Assembly (NCBI RefSeq): GCF_020438995.1
Contig: NZ_JAGQTN010000312.1
Coordinates: 33,089-97,088 of the forward strand
DNA: 64,000 nucleotides
Source of the DNA: Gordonia sp. (in: high G+C Gram-positive bacteria)
GTDB lineage: Bacteria; Actinomycetota; Actinomycetes; Mycobacteriales; Mycobacteriaceae
Direction of reading: 5' to 3'
Positions 18,548 through 29,839 of this stretch are shown one piece after another. Within the stretch, counting starts at the first letter, position 1. Every line of letters begins with the position of its first letter. A model generated the notes under the pieces. It saw only the letters and a program-made list of their open reading frames with translations. It was not told the DNA's origin and did not search any database. Made by a program: the position numbers and the translations under genes.

Positions 18548-19957
18548 TCAGGACTTGGCCGTCGCGTCCCGCGGTGCCGACTGCTCGTCCTCGCCGGCAG
18601 GCAGGTGCAGTTGGTCCTCGTCGAGCATGTCCGCCTCGTTGAACGGATTGCGGCCGCTGAGCACGTCGTCGACACGGGCCTTGTCGATCGTCGAGGTCCA
18701 GGTGCCGATCAGGATGGTGGCGACGGCGTTGCCGGAGAAGTTGGTCACCGCGCGGGCCTCGGACATGAATCGGTCGATGCCGACGATCAGACCGACACCG
18801 TCGAGCATCTCGGGGCGGTGCGCTTGCAGTCCGCCGGCGAGGGTGGCCAGACCCGCGCCGCTCACCCCGGCCGCGCCCTTGGACGCGATGATCATGAACA
18901 CCAGCAGACCGATCTGCTCGCCGATGGACAGCGGATCGCCCATGGCGTCGGCGATGAAGATCGATGCCATCGTCAGGTAGATGGCCGTTCCGTCGAGGTT
19001 GAACGAATAGCCGGTGGGCACAACCACACCCACCGTCGACTGGCTGACCCCGACGTGTTCCATCTTGGCGATCAGGCGGGGGAGCGCCGACTCCGACGAC
19101 GAGGTCGCGAAGATCAGCAGGTACTCGCGGGCCAGATAGCGCACCAGCTTGAAGATGGACACCCCGGTGAAGGTCCGCAGGATGACGCCGAGCACACCGA
19201 AGACGAAGATCAGGCAGGTGATGTAGAAGCCGAGCATCAGCATCAGCAACTGTCCGACGGCCTTCCAGCCGGTCTGGCCGACGACACCGGCGATCGCGCC
19301 GAACGCACCGATCGGCGCGACCCACAGGATCATCGTAAGCACCTTGAACACCAGCTTCTGCAGGTAGGCGATCGAGTTGAGGATCGGTTCGCCGACGCGG
19401 CCCATGCCCTGGATCGCGAAACCCACCAGCAGGGCCACGAACAGGGCCTGCAGCACGCTGCCCTCGGTGAGCGCGGAGAACATCGACGTGGGAATGATGC
19501 TCTGGATGAACTCGATCGTCCCGCCGGACTCATGTGCCTTGTCGGCCAGTTCGGCGCCCTTGCCGGGGTCCGACTCGATGTCCAGGCCCGAGCCGGGTTT
19601 GATCAGGTTGCCCACGACGAGCCCGATGGCCAGCGCGAGCGTGGACATCGCCAGGAAGTACACGAACGCGAGCCCGCCGACCTTGCCGACGGTGGCCGCC
19701 TGGCGCACCGACCCGATGCCCAGCACGATGGTGCAGAAGATGACCGGGGCGATCATCATCTTGATCAGGTCCACGAACATGGTGCCCAGGAAGGCGATGT
19801 CCTTGCCGACCCCCGGTGCCGCCAGCCCGACGATCACACCGCCGACGACGGCCGCGATGACCGCCAGATACAGCCAGTGCGTCCGGTCGCGTTTGGTGAC
19901 GATCCGTTCGGGTGACGGTGCGGGCACGGATTCCTCGTTATCCGATCTGAACGTCAT
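18548..19957 (-). CDS. dctA: C4-dicarboxylate:cation symporter DctA (DAACS family)
   Basis: A 469-aa membrane protein of the DAACS/SLC1 family, importing succinate, fumarate and malate with protons or sodium. Family marks include MMIAPVIFCTIVLGI, the serine-rich hairpin FATSSSESALPRLI and the helix GYSFNLDGTAIYLTMASIF. ATG 19957 is preferred over the upstream ATG of the open frame because AGGAAAGG lies 6 nt before it. It is divergent from a citrate/C4-dicarboxylate-type two-component system that probably induces it. Mtb also has a dctA (Rv2443), next to rne rather than here. The gene lies in the Rv2468c-pepN interval, which marks it as an inserted or moved unit. Confidence 0.92.
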   Translation of the reverse strand: MTFRSDNEESVPAPSPERIVTKRDRTHWLYLAVIAAVVGGVIVGLAAPGVGKDIAFLGTMFVDLIKMMIAPVIFCTIVLGIGSVRQAATVGKVGGLAFVYFLAMSTLALAIGLVVGNLIKPGSGLDIESDPGKGAELADKAHESGGTIEFIQSIIPTSMFSALTEGSVLQALFVALLVGFAIQGMGRVGEPILNSIAYLQKLVFKVLTMILWVAPIGAFGAIAGVVGQTGWKAVGQLLMLMLGFYITCLIFVFGVLGVILRTFTGVSIFKLVRYLAREYLLIFATSSSESALPRLIAKMEHVGVSQSTVGVVVPTGYSFNLDGTAIYLTMASIFIADAMGDPLSIGEQIGLLVFMIIASKGAAGVSGAGLATLAGGLQAHRPEMLDGVGLIVGIDRFMSEARAVTNFSGNAVATILIGTWTSTIDKARVDDVLSGRNPFNEADMLDEDQLHLPAGEDEQSAPRDATAKS

Positions 19958-20049
19958 GTGCTGCCTTTCCTCTGTGGTTCCGCTGCTGTGGTTTCTGGTG
20001 TGACACCGCACGCTCCGACGTATGTGACGGTATGAATTGTGGGGGATGT

Positions 20050-20089
20050 CCGTGACTCGGGTCACGGTTCTGTTCATTTCGTTCACTTC
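20050..20089. promoter_or_regulatory. Candidate operator in the dctA / two-component divergent region
   Basis: CCGTGAC (20050-20056) and GTCACGG (20061-20067) form a perfect dyad with a 4-nt spacer. A near-perfect direct repeat GTTCATTTC/GTTCACTTC follows at 20072-20080 and 20081-20089. The region between dctA and the kinase gene is 160 bp and must hold both promoters. Which protein binds is inference; the CitB-type regulator is the natural candidate. Confidence 0.4.
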
Positions 20090-20117
20090 GCATTAACAGC
20101 GACGGGAAAGGGGCTGT

Positions 20118-21698
20118 GTGCGCAGGCTGATACCGCGGACGCTGGCCGGCCAGTCGGTCGCGCTCGTACTGCTCGGGGTGATCGTGATCGTCGTGGGGGC
20201 GGGCACGCTGGCCGTCGTCGATGCGCGTTCCGATGCCGACAGCATGGCCCGCAAAGAGGTCACTGCCATCGCCGTGAGTGTGGCGGAGATGCCGGCCACT
20301 GCCGAGGCATTGTCGGCTGCGCGGCCGTCGGCGATCCTGCAGGAGATCACCGAACGCATCCGCCGTAAGAGCGGGGTCGCGTTCATCACGATCATGGGTC
20401 CGGACGGCACCCGGTTCACCCACACCAACCCCGACAGAATCGGTGAGAAGTACCTCGGGAGCACAGCGCAGGCGTTGGCCGGGCTTATCTACACCGAGAC
20501 CTACACCGGAACACTGGGCCCCTCCATCCGTACCATCGCCCCGGTGCACGGCGACGATGGGACGGTCGTCGGTATGGTGGCCGTCGGAATCACGCAGCAG
20601 ACCCTCGCTCAAGGGTGGCGTTCGCAGCTTCCGCTGATCGTCGCGGTGGCGCTGGCGGCGCTCCTGGCAGCGGTCGCGGGGCTGGCGTTGATCAGGCGGC
20701 GGCTGCTGCGGGCGACGGGCGGTCTGGCACCCCGCGACCTGCGGATCATGTACGAGCACCACGACGCGGTGCTGCACGCGGTGCACGAGGGCCTGGTGGT
20801 GATCGAGGACGGGCGAATAGTGCTCAGTAACGACGAGGCGCGGCGGCTGCTCGGTGAGCCGGAACCGGACCTGACCGACGCGCCGGAGTTTCTGAGGGAG
20901 AACGGACTGATCCTCGACGACGAACTGGTCGCCCATCGAGGCCGGATACTTCTGGTGAACCGGGCCCAGGTGCCCGGTACGCATGCCTCCGCGGTGGTGA
21001 CCGTCCGCGACCGCACCGAACTGTCCGAGGCGATGGGTGAACTCGACTCGATGACGCGGTTCGCCGAGGCTCTGAGGTCGCAGGCGCACGAGTCGGCCAA
21101 CCGGATGCACACCATTGTCGCGATGATCGAGATGGGGCGGGCCGGCGACGCATCGCGGATGGCGACCACCGAACTGGAACTGTCCCAGCATCTGATCGAC
21201 ACCATGACAGAGGCGGTGAGCGAACCTGCGCTGGTGGCGCTTCTGCTGGGCAAGAGCGCACAGGCCGCCGAGCGTGGCATCGCCCTGACCTTGACCGAGG
21301 ATTCGCAACTCGACGATTCCGCGACCGCGGTGTTGTCGCCGCGTGACATGGTCACGGTGGTGGGCAACCTCGTCGACAACGCGCTCGACGCCGCCGATCC
21401 GGACGATCCCTGGGTGGAGGTGTCGGTCGCCGGAGACCGGTCGGGGGTGACGATCGTCGTGGCCGACAGCGGCCCCGGAATGGATCCGGAGACCTTCGTG
21501 GCGGCCCGACAGCGGGGATTCTCCACCAAGTCCGGCGGCGACGCCCGGGGCCGGGGCCTCGGTCTGGCGCTGGTAGTGCAGGTGGTTGCCGCACACGACG
21601 GTGAACTGCGTGCCGAGAACACCTACGGATCGGTGGTCAGCGTCGTGATACCGGCGCCGACGATGGCAGCGGCCACGGGGTCCGGAGGCGCACGATGA
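20118..21698 (+). CDS. CitA/DcuS-family sensor histidine kinase
   Basis: A 526-aa membrane sensor kinase. TM1 (about 12-34) and TM2 (about 171-193) bracket an extracytoplasmic PDC-like domain of the CitA/DcuS type, which in the family binds citrate or C4-dicarboxylates. A cytoplasmic PAS region (about 220-300) follows, then the phosphoacceptor segment LRSQAHESANRMHTI with His324. The HATPase domain has NLVDNALDA, ADSGPGMD and GRGLGLALV boxes. GTG 20118 is preceded by GGGAAAGGGG. It overlaps the response regulator by 4 bp and is divergent from dctA, so the ligand is most likely the DctA substrate. Confidence 0.9.
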   Translation: MRRLIPRTLAGQSVALVLLGVIVIVVGAGTLAVVDARSDADSMARKEVTAIAVSVAEMPATAEALSAARPSAILQEITERIRRKSGVAFITIMGPDGTRFTHTNPDRIGEKYLGSTAQALAGLIYTETYTGTLGPSIRTIAPVHGDDGTVVGMVAVGITQQTLAQGWRSQLPLIVAVALAALLAAVAGLALIRRRLLRATGGLAPRDLRIMYEHHDAVLHAVHEGLVVIEDGRIVLSNDEARRLLGEPEPDLTDAPEFLRENGLILDDELVAHRGRILLVNRAQVPGTHASAVVTVRDRTELSEAMGELDSMTRFAEALRSQAHESANRMHTIVAMIEMGRAGDASRMATTELELSQHLIDTMTEAVSEPALVALLLGKSAQAAERGIALTLTEDSQLDDSATAVLSPRDMVTVVGNLVDNALDAADPDDPWVEVSVAGDRSGVTIVVADSGPGMDPETFVAARQRGFSTKSGGDARGRGLGLALVVQVVAAHDGELRAENTYGSVVSVVIPAPTMAAATGSGGAR

Positions 21699-22387
21699 TC
21701 CGGGTCATGATCGTGGAGGACGACCCGCTGATCGCCGCCGCACACCGCGAATACCTTGACAGGATAGGCGGATTCGAGGTGATCGCGGCTGTCACGACGG
21801 CGCAGCAGGCGATGCGCACGGCGTCGGAGGCCGCTCGCGCCTGTACCCCGATCGCGCTGACCCTGCTCGATCTCGGGCTGCCCGACGCCAGCGGAATCGA
21901 CCTCGCGGCAGCCCTGTCGGGTGTCCGGCCCGGCCCGGACATCATCGCGATCACCGCCCAGCGAGACCTCGCCAGTGTGCGCAGCGCGATGTCGCACGGG
22001 GTGCTGCTGTACCTGCTGAAACCGTTCACGTTCGCGGGTTTCCAGGAGAAGATCCAGCAGTATCTGCGCTATCGCGACGCACTCGGCTCCGGGATGGACG
22101 CGGTCAGCCAGCGGGACGTGGACCGGGCCCTGGCGGTGTTGCGCACCGCCGACGGCCGCAGTACCGCCCGCAAGGGTGCCGCACCCGGCACCGAGGACGC
22201 TGTGGGCCGCGCCGTCCGCGACTCCGACGACGGCCTCACCGCATCGGAAGTCGCTGTGGCCGTGGGTAGTTCACGAGTCACAGCGTGGCGCTACCTCGAA
22301 CGGCTCGCCGACGACGGCACCGTCGCCCGGATTACCGAATACGGCAACACCGGCCGGCCTCAGATCCGCTACCGTTGGCGGCGCTGA
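21695..22387 (+). CDS. CitB/DcuR-family response regulator
   Basis: A 230-aa regulator with a CheY-like receiver domain (about 1-125: acidic pair Asp9-Asp10, phospho-acceptor Asp59 in LLDLGLPD, the ITAQRD threonine and LLKPF lysine). A C-terminal HTH domain (about 175-228) contains TASEVAVAVGSSRVTAWRYL, as in CitB/DpiA/DcuR. Its ATG overlaps the kinase stop (ATGA). Presumed output is activation of dctA, transcribed divergently upstream of the kinase. The gene ends 16 bp from the convergent DinB-like gene with no visible terminator. Confidence 0.9.
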   Translation: MIRVMIVEDDPLIAAAHREYLDRIGGFEVIAAVTTAQQAMRTASEAARACTPIALTLLDLGLPDASGIDLAAALSGVRPGPDIIAITAQRDLASVRSAMSHGVLLYLLKPFTFAGFQEKIQQYLRYRDALGSGMDAVSQRDVDRALAVLRTADGRSTARKGAAPGTEDAVGRAVRDSDDGLTASEVAVAVGSSRVTAWRYLERLADDGTVARITEYGNTGRPQIRYRWRR

Positions 22388-22403
22388 CTTCGATTGTCCC
22401 CGT

Positions 22404-22961
22404 TCAGAACTGGTCAGCCCAGTCCTGTCCTTCGGAGATCGCGCCCATCGTGGACTGGCCGTCGAGTGCTTCGCGGATGATGTCGGCGTGCCCACTGTGG
22501 TGGGCGTACTCGCGGATCTTGTTGAGCACGATGGTGCGTACCGTCGACCATTCCCGCTCCGGTGCCCACGGTGCCGTCGGCAGCGGAATCATCTCGTCCA
22601 GGCTGCTCACGCCGACGACAGCCGCATCGAAAGCCTCTACCGCGGCGTCGAACTCGGCCAGAGCACCCTCGAAGGTCTCGTCGGGGAGCAGGTCGTAGTC
22701 GTGGGCGAGTGCCGCCATGTCGATCGCGGCGTTCTCGTCGCGCCCGATGATTTGCTCGGTGCTGCCCCGGGTGCCCGAGGCCAGATGCTTGACGAGACCG
22801 CCGAGCGTCAAAGTACTGACAGTGGTGCGTTGTCGTGCTTGTTCCTCGGTCAGGTTGCGCACGGTGATCCGGAACAGGTTGCGCTGATCGGTGAGGATGG
22901 TCAGCAGCTCGCGCTTTTCTCCGGTGACATCGGGGACGGTGACTGCGGTATAGAGGCCCAT
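22404..22961 (-). CDS. DinB-like (DUF664) protein
   Basis: A 185-aa four-helix-bundle protein of the DinB/YfiT/DUF664 superfamily. Mycobacteriales carry many such proteins, and some are mycothiol-dependent transferases or isomerases. Visible marks are the first-helix segment ELLTILTDQRNLFRITVRNL, the motif TLGGLVKHLAS with a metal-type His, and REYAHHSGHADIIREAL near the C-terminus supplying the other histidines. That is the usual His triad. ATG 22961 is the first in frame. Substrate unknown. It is downstream of pepN on the same strand, but a hairpin at 23046-23084 separates them. Confidence 0.8.
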   Translation of the reverse strand: MGLYTAVTVPDVTGEKRELLTILTDQRNLFRITVRNLTEEQARQRTTVSTLTLGGLVKHLASGTRGSTEQIIGRDENAAIDMAALAHDYDLLPDETFEGALAEFDAAVEAFDAAVVGVSSLDEMIPLPTAPWAPEREWSTVRTIVLNKIREYAHHSGHADIIREALDGQSTMGAISEGQDWADQF

Positions 22962-23045
22962 CGGATTCTCGTTTCGTCGGTTCGGTCCATGACCTCTCCG
23001 ACGCTACGACCCATAGCGGACACCTTCGGTCCGTGTTACCTGGCA

Positions 23046-23084
23046 GTCTCGGCGATCGGGGTGATATACCTCGATCGCCGAGAC
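23046..23084 (-). terminator. Hairpin after pepN
   Basis: Arms 23046-23058 and 23072-23084 give 13 perfect pairs, extended inward by three more (one G-U), around an AT-rich loop. It starts 10 bp after the pepN stop on the minus strand. No long T-tract follows. Confidence 0.6.
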
Positions 23085-23093
23085 CTCGGAGGC

Positions 23094-25667
<2,574 letters not shown>

Positions 25668-25796
25668 CCTGGCCAGCTTAGTGTCCGTGTCCGGTGCCGG
25701 TTGGGCATTGGATTTCGCCCGGCGCGGAATCACGTGGCGTTGGTCGGGGTTGAACCGTTCCGTTGGATACAGCAGCGTCGAAAGGACACCGCGTCA

Positions 25797-26405
25797 ATGT
25801 CGTCACGAGATCGTGTGGACTTCTGGTTCGATCCCCTCTGTCCCTGGTGCTGGATCACCTCGCGGTGGATCCTGGAGGCCGAGAAGGTGCGGCCGATCGA
25901 CGTGAACTTCCACATCATGAGCCTGGCCGTGCTCAACGAGGGTAAGGACATCCCCGATGAGTACCGCGAGGCACTCAAGAACGCGTGGCGTCCGGTCCGG
26001 GTGCTCGCCGCTGCCGCCGCAGAGCGCGGTGACGAGATCCTCGCCCCGCTGTACGCAGAGCTGGGCACGCGCCTGCACAACGAGGGTAACAAGGACTTCG
26101 ACGTTGTCATCGCCGAGTCTCTGGCCGCCCTCGACCTCGATCCGGCGCTCGCCGGTGCGGCTGACGGAACCGAGTTCGACGAGACGATCCGCACCAGCCA
26201 CCACGAAGGCATGGACAAGGTGGGCGACGACGTGGGCACGCCGACCATCCACATCAACGGGGTCGCGTTCTTCGGGCCGGTGCTGTCGCGGATTCCGCGC
26301 GGCGAGACCGCCGGCGTGGTGTGGGACGGTGCTGTCGCGCTCTCGTCGTACCCGCACTTCTTCGAGCTCAAGCGAAGCCGCCACGAGTCGCCCGAGTTCG
26401 ACTGA
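25797..26405 (+). CDS. DsbA-fold mycothiol-type oxidoreductase (Rv2466c-like)
   Basis: A 202-aa thioredoxin-superfamily protein with a DsbA-type helical insertion. The active site CPWC is at residues 15-18 in FDPLCPWCW, and the cis-Pro loop is [19 protein letters not shown]. Mtb Rv2466c, the positional counterpart, is a mycothiol-dependent reductase that activates nitro prodrugs and is induced by oxidative stress. No signal peptide, so it acts in the cytosol. The reading frame is open far upstream on this strand, antisense to pepN, but ATG 25797 with GAAAGGA ahead is the sensible start. Confidence 0.88.
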   Translation: MSSRDRVDFWFDPLCPWCWITSRWILEAEKVRPIDVNFHIMSLAVLNEGKDIPDEYREALKNAWRPVRVLAAAAAERGDEILAPLYAELGTRLHNEGNKDFDVVIAESLAALDLDPALAGAADGTEFDETIRTSHHEGMDKVGDDVGTPTIHINGVAFFGPVLSRIPRGETAGVVWDGAVALSSYPHFFELKRSRHESPEFD

Positions 26406-26482
26406 GTTCGCGCTGTCGTCTCCTCCACCCCGGTGCCCACCGAGGTGGAGGAGACGTTTTCGGCCGGGCGGTGGTGGCGCTC

Positions 26483-26495
26483 TATAGTCGACCCC
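26483..26495 (+). promoter_or_regulatory. Leaderless-type -10 box of rpiB
   Basis: TATAGT (26483-26488) is followed by 7 nt and the ATG of rpiB, with no ribosome binding site. The preceding gene ends 90 bp upstream. Confidence 0.5.
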
Positions 26496-26969
26496 ATGCG
26501 TGTCTACCTCGGTGCCGACCATGCCGGATTCGAACTCAAGAACCAGATCGCCGACCACCTCAAGGCCGCCGGCCACGAGGTCATCGACTGTGGGGCCCAC
26601 GTCTACGACGCCCTCGACGACTACCCCGCATTCTGTATCGACGCCGCCGCCAGGACCGTCGCCGATCCGGGCAGTCTGGGCATCGTGCTCGGCGGCAGCG
26701 GCAACGGTGAGCAGATCGCGGCCAACAAGGTTCCCGGCGCGCGCTGCGCCCTGGCCTGGAGTGTGGAGACCGCGCAACTGGCCCGTCAGCACAACAACGC
26801 ACAATTGATCGGCCTCGGCGGGCGGATGCATTCGGTCGAGGAGGCGTTCGCGATCGTCGACGCCTTCGTCGCGACGCCCTGGTCGGACGAGCCGCGGCAC
26901 CAGCGTCGCATCGACATCCTTGCCGAGTACGAGCGAACCGGGCAGGCACCGGAAGTTCCGCAGGCCTGA
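26496..26969 (+). CDS. rpiB: Ribose-5-phosphate isomerase B
   Basis: A 157-aa cytosolic enzyme interconverting ribose-5-phosphate and ribulose-5-phosphate in the non-oxidative pentose phosphate pathway. The RpiB/LacAB signature is clear: MRVYLGADHAGFELK at the N-terminus, GIVLGGSGNGEQIAANKVPG for the phosphate loop, then ARQHNNAQLIGLGGRMH. Mycobacterial RpiB uses a Glu in place of the catalytic Cys of other species; the residue here is also not Cys (GNGEQIA). ATG 26496 follows a -10 box by 7 nt, so the message is probably leaderless. Order DsbA-like, rpiB, nei matches Rv2466c-Rv2464c. Confidence 0.94.
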   Translation: MRVYLGADHAGFELKNQIADHLKAAGHEVIDCGAHVYDALDDYPAFCIDAAARTVADPGSLGIVLGGSGNGEQIAANKVPGARCALAWSVETAQLARQHNNAQLIGLGGRMHSVEEAFAIVDAFVATPWSDEPRHQRRIDILAEYERTGQAPEVPQA

Positions 26970-26991
26970 CGGTCGCACCGGGTCACTCCCG

Positions 26992-27807
26992 ATGCCCGAA
27001 GGTCATACACTGCACCGTCTGGCCAACCGGCAGCGCAAGCTGCTCGGAGGCAAGACGGTTGCGGTGACCAGCCCCCAAGGACGTTTCGCCGAGGGCGCCG
27101 CACTTGTCGACGGAATGGTCTTCTACACAGCCGAGGCCTGGGGAAAGCACCTGATCCAGCGGTACCGGCAGACCGCCCGGACGCAACGCGGTGAACGACT
27201 GATCCACGTCCACCTCGGCCTGTACGGGGCATTCAGCGAGCAGGCGTCGCCGATGGCACCGCCGGTAGGCCAGGTGCGGATGCGGATCGAAGCCGCCGAC
27301 ATCGGAGTGGACCTGCGCGGGCCGACGGCTTGCCAGATCTATACGCCGGCCGATCTGGACGCGCTGATCGCCCGGCTCGGACCGGATCCGCTGCGCCGTG
27401 ACGCCGAGCCCGAGCGGGCATTGCGCGCGATCACCAAGTCCACTCGTCCCATCGGAGCACTGCTCATGGATCAGAAGGTGATCGCCGGAGTCGGGAACGT
27501 CTACCGGGCCGAGGTCCTTTTTCGGGCCGGTATCGACCCGTATACGCAGGGCACCCGCATCACGCGAGACGAGTTCGACGCACTCTGGGCCGATCTCGTG
27601 TCATTGATGCGGGTGGGGGTCCGGAAAGGCCGGATTCATGTGATGCGTCCCGCCGACGATCATGGTGCACCGTCGTACGCGCCGGACCGGCCGCGCACCT
27701 ACGTATACAGACGGTCCGGCGAGGACTGCCGGATCTGCGGAACCACCATTGCGCATGGTGTCCTCGACGGGCGGAACCTGTTCTGGTGCCCGGCATGTCA
27801 GCAGTGA
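26992..27807 (+). CDS. nei: Fpg/Nei-family DNA glycosylase (Nei-like)
   Basis: A 271-aa base-excision repair glycosylase/AP lyase. It begins MPEGHT, giving the catalytic Pro2 and Glu3; the PEGH form is Nei rather than MutM (PELPE). A helix-two-turns-helix region (QKVIAGVGNVYRAEVLFRAG, about 170-190) and a C-terminal zinc finger (CRIC...CPAC) are intact. Nei1 enzymes remove oxidised pyrimidines. It starts 22 bp after rpiB and is probably co-transcribed. A second family member, mutM, lies at 59.9 kb. The start is fixed by the need for Pro at position 2. Confidence 0.93.
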   Translation: MPEGHTLHRLANRQRKLLGGKTVAVTSPQGRFAEGAALVDGMVFYTAEAWGKHLIQRYRQTARTQRGERLIHVHLGLYGAFSEQASPMAPPVGQVRMRIEAADIGVDLRGPTACQIYTPADLDALIARLGPDPLRRDAEPERALRAITKSTRPIGALLMDQKVIAGVGNVYRAEVLFRAGIDPYTQGTRITRDEFDALWADLVSLMRVGVRKGRIHVMRPADDHGAPSYAPDRPRTYVYRRSGEDCRICGTTIAHGVLDGRNLFWCPACQQ

Positions 27808-27832
27808 GCGGGTCCGGATATGAATGCGGAGG

Positions 27833-27967
27833 TCAGCGGGCTTCGGCGCGCTGGGCCATGATGAGCAGTTCATCGCGCTGCGACTGGCTGGGGATCCGCG
27901 CGATCTTGCTGTAGAGGTTGCGGTAGCCCGCGGACTGGAAACGAGCACGGATACGTGCGAAAGCCAT
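27833..27967 (-). CDS. Small basic protein, 44 aa, unknown
   Basis: A 44-codon frame reading MAFARIRARFQSAGYR and ending IMAQRAEAR. It is Arg-rich and amphipathic, with no membrane segment. I call it real because AAGGAG stands 9 nt before the ATG, the body has no rare codons, and the 290 bp upstream are otherwise empty and hold promoter-like inverted repeats. Convergent with nei and divergent from sthA. I do not recognise a family. Alternatives are a leader peptide or a chance frame. Confidence 0.55.
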   Translation of the reverse strand: MAFARIRARFQSAGYRNLYSKIARIPSQSQRDELLIMAQRAEAR

Positions 27968-28018
27968 GACGATATTCTCCTTGCGATTTCTCGGCCGCCG
28001 CATGCTCCGGCCGAGGTT

Positions 28019-28043
28019 GTTTAAACGTTACATATGTGTAAAC
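28019..28043. promoter_or_regulatory. Nested inverted repeats upstream of the 44-aa gene and sthA
   Basis: An AT-rich island contains the palindrome GTTTAAAC (28019-28026) directly followed by TTACA-TATG-TGTAA (28028-28041), so TTTA/TAAA half-sites occur repeatedly within 25 bp. It lies 52-76 bp from the small gene and about 220 bp from sthA. A repressor or activator site is a reasonable reading; the protein is unknown. Confidence 0.4.
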
Positions 28044-28261
28044 GCACCGTCGGGCCACACGTATCCCGAAAGTGTCCAAGGGTACTGCCGAGCCAGAATG
28101 TGTTGTAGGAGTCACGGTGCTCACACAGCCGGAGAATGACGAAATATACGAATCTGTTCACGGACGTCGAACGAAATTTTCCTTACGGACACGTCGGACC
28201 TACGTCCTGACCATAGGATCGTCGGGACACAAGTCCCATCGGTGAGGCGGAGTAGACCATA

Positions 28262-29713
28262 GTGGATCAATTTGACGTGGTAGTGATCGGGTCGGGCCCG
28301 GCAGGGCAGAAGGCGGCGATCGCCGCGGCCAAGCTCGGAAAGCGTGCGGCTATCGTCGAACGAAAACACATGATGGGCGGCGTCTGCATCAACACCGGCA
28401 CCATTCCCTCGAAAACGTTGCGGGAGGCCGTTCTCTATCTGACGGGCCTCAATCAGCGTGAGCTGTACGGGGATTCGTACCGGCTCAAATCAGATATCAC
28501 CGTGACCGACCTGGCAGCGCGCACCGATCACGTCGTGTCCCGGGAGATCGACGTCATCCAGCATCAGCTCGCCCGCAACTCCGTCACGATGTTCGTCGGC
28601 AGCGCATCCTTCGTCGGGCCCAACGAGATCACCGTCGAGGACGCGACCGGTGACCTGAAACGCGTCCGCGGCGATCACTTCGTCATCGCGGTGGGAACAC
28701 GTCCGGCGCGGCCGCCGAGTGTCGATTTCGACAGCGAGACCGTCGTCGACTCCGATCAGATCCTGGGTCTGAGCCGTGTGCCGTCGTCGATGGTGGTGGT
28801 CGGCGCCGGTGTCATCGGGATCGAGTACGCGTCGATGTTCGCCGCCCTGGGCAGCAAGGTGACGGTGATCGAGAAGCGGCCGGCGATGCTGGACTTCTGC
28901 GACCGGGAGATCGTGGAATCGCTGCAGTATCAGCTACGTGACCGCGGAGTCACCTTCCGGTTCGGGGAGTCGGTCAGGACCGTCGAACGCCATCCCTCGG
29001 GTACGCTCACGATTCTCGAATCGGGAAAGGTGATCCCGGCGGACACCGTGCTGTACTCGGCCGGCCGACAGGGCGTCAGTGACGAGCTGAACGTCGAGGC
29101 GGCGGGCCTGACCGCCGACTCGCGTGGTCGGCTCAAGGTCGACGAGCACTACCGCACCGAGGTCGGGCACATCTACGCGGTGGGCGATGTCATCGGCTTT
29201 CCGGCCCTGGCCGCCACCTCCATGGAGCAGGGCAGGCGGGCGGCCTACCACGCCTTCGGTGAACCTGTCGGCGTCGTGGACGACGACCTGCAGCCGATCG
29301 GGATCTACGCCATCCCGGAACTCAGTTTCGTGGGCCGCACCGAGGACCAGCTCACCGCGTCGAATGTGCCTTTCGAAGTCGGCGTGGCACGGTACCGGGA
29401 ACTGGCGCGCGGTGCGATCATGGGCGACTCGTACGGCCTGCTCAAACTTCTCGTACACGCGGAGGAACGGACCCTGCTCGGTGTACATGCCTTCGGCAGC
29501 AACGCCGCCGAACTCGTGCACATCGGGCAGACGGTGATGGGTCTGGGCGGCACCATCGACTATCTGGTCGACGCGGTGTTCAACTATCCGACGCTTGCCG
29601 AGGGCTACAAGGTGGCCGCGCTCGACGCCGTGAACAAGATGCGGGCCATCGAGCGGGTCCGGACACGAGGGCTCGTCGGAGAACTCGATGCTGGGGAGAG
29701 CCCCCTGCCCTGA
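28262..29713 (+). CDS. sthA: Soluble pyridine nucleotide transhydrogenase
   Basis: A 483-aa FAD flavoprotein of the disulfide-oxidoreductase family that interconverts NADPH and NADH. Domains in order are FAD-binding ([14 protein letters not shown]), NAD(P)-binding ([16 protein letters not shown]) and dimerisation (from about 345). The redox-active Cys pair of lipoamide dehydrogenases is reduced to [12 protein letters not shown]: the first Cys is kept and the second is Thr. No disulfide can form, as expected for SthA. The C-terminal HxxxE of lipoamide dehydrogenase is also absent. GTG 28262 follows GAGGCGGAG by 10 nt. A perfect terminator hairpin follows at 29768. Confidence 0.93.
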   Translation: MDQFDVVVIGSGPAGQKAAIAAAKLGKRAAIVERKHMMGGVCINTGTIPSKTLREAVLYLTGLNQRELYGDSYRLKSDITVTDLAARTDHVVSREIDVIQHQLARNSVTMFVGSASFVGPNEITVEDATGDLKRVRGDHFVIAVGTRPARPPSVDFDSETVVDSDQILGLSRVPSSMVVVGAGVIGIEYASMFAALGSKVTVIEKRPAMLDFCDREIVESLQYQLRDRGVTFRFGESVRTVERHPSGTLTILESGKVIPADTVLYSAGRQGVSDELNVEAAGLTADSRGRLKVDEHYRTEVGHIYAVGDVIGFPALAATSMEQGRRAAYHAFGEPVGVVDDDLQPIGIYAIPELSFVGRTEDQLTASNVPFEVGVARYRELARGAIMGDSYGLLKLLVHAEERTLLGVHAFGSNAAELVHIGQTVMGLGGTIDYLVDAVFNYPTLAEGYKVAALDAVNKMRAIERVRTRGLVGELDAGESPLP

Positions 29714-29767
29714 CTTGCTGCTGCCCTGACTGTGTGTGGCCGGCCTGATGCCGGTCGATGTTCCGAT

Positions 29768-29807
29768 ACGCATAGAGCCCGGTCCGAGTGGACCGGGCTC
29801 TATGCGT
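29768..29807. terminator. Terminator between sthA and the L,D-transpeptidase gene
   Basis: A perfect 18-bp stem (29768-29785 with 29790-29807) and a GAGT tetraloop between convergent genes. No strong T-tract on either strand. Confidence 0.88.
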
Positions 29808-29839
29808 GCCACCGCGGTGGGCGGTGGGCGGACGCGTCT

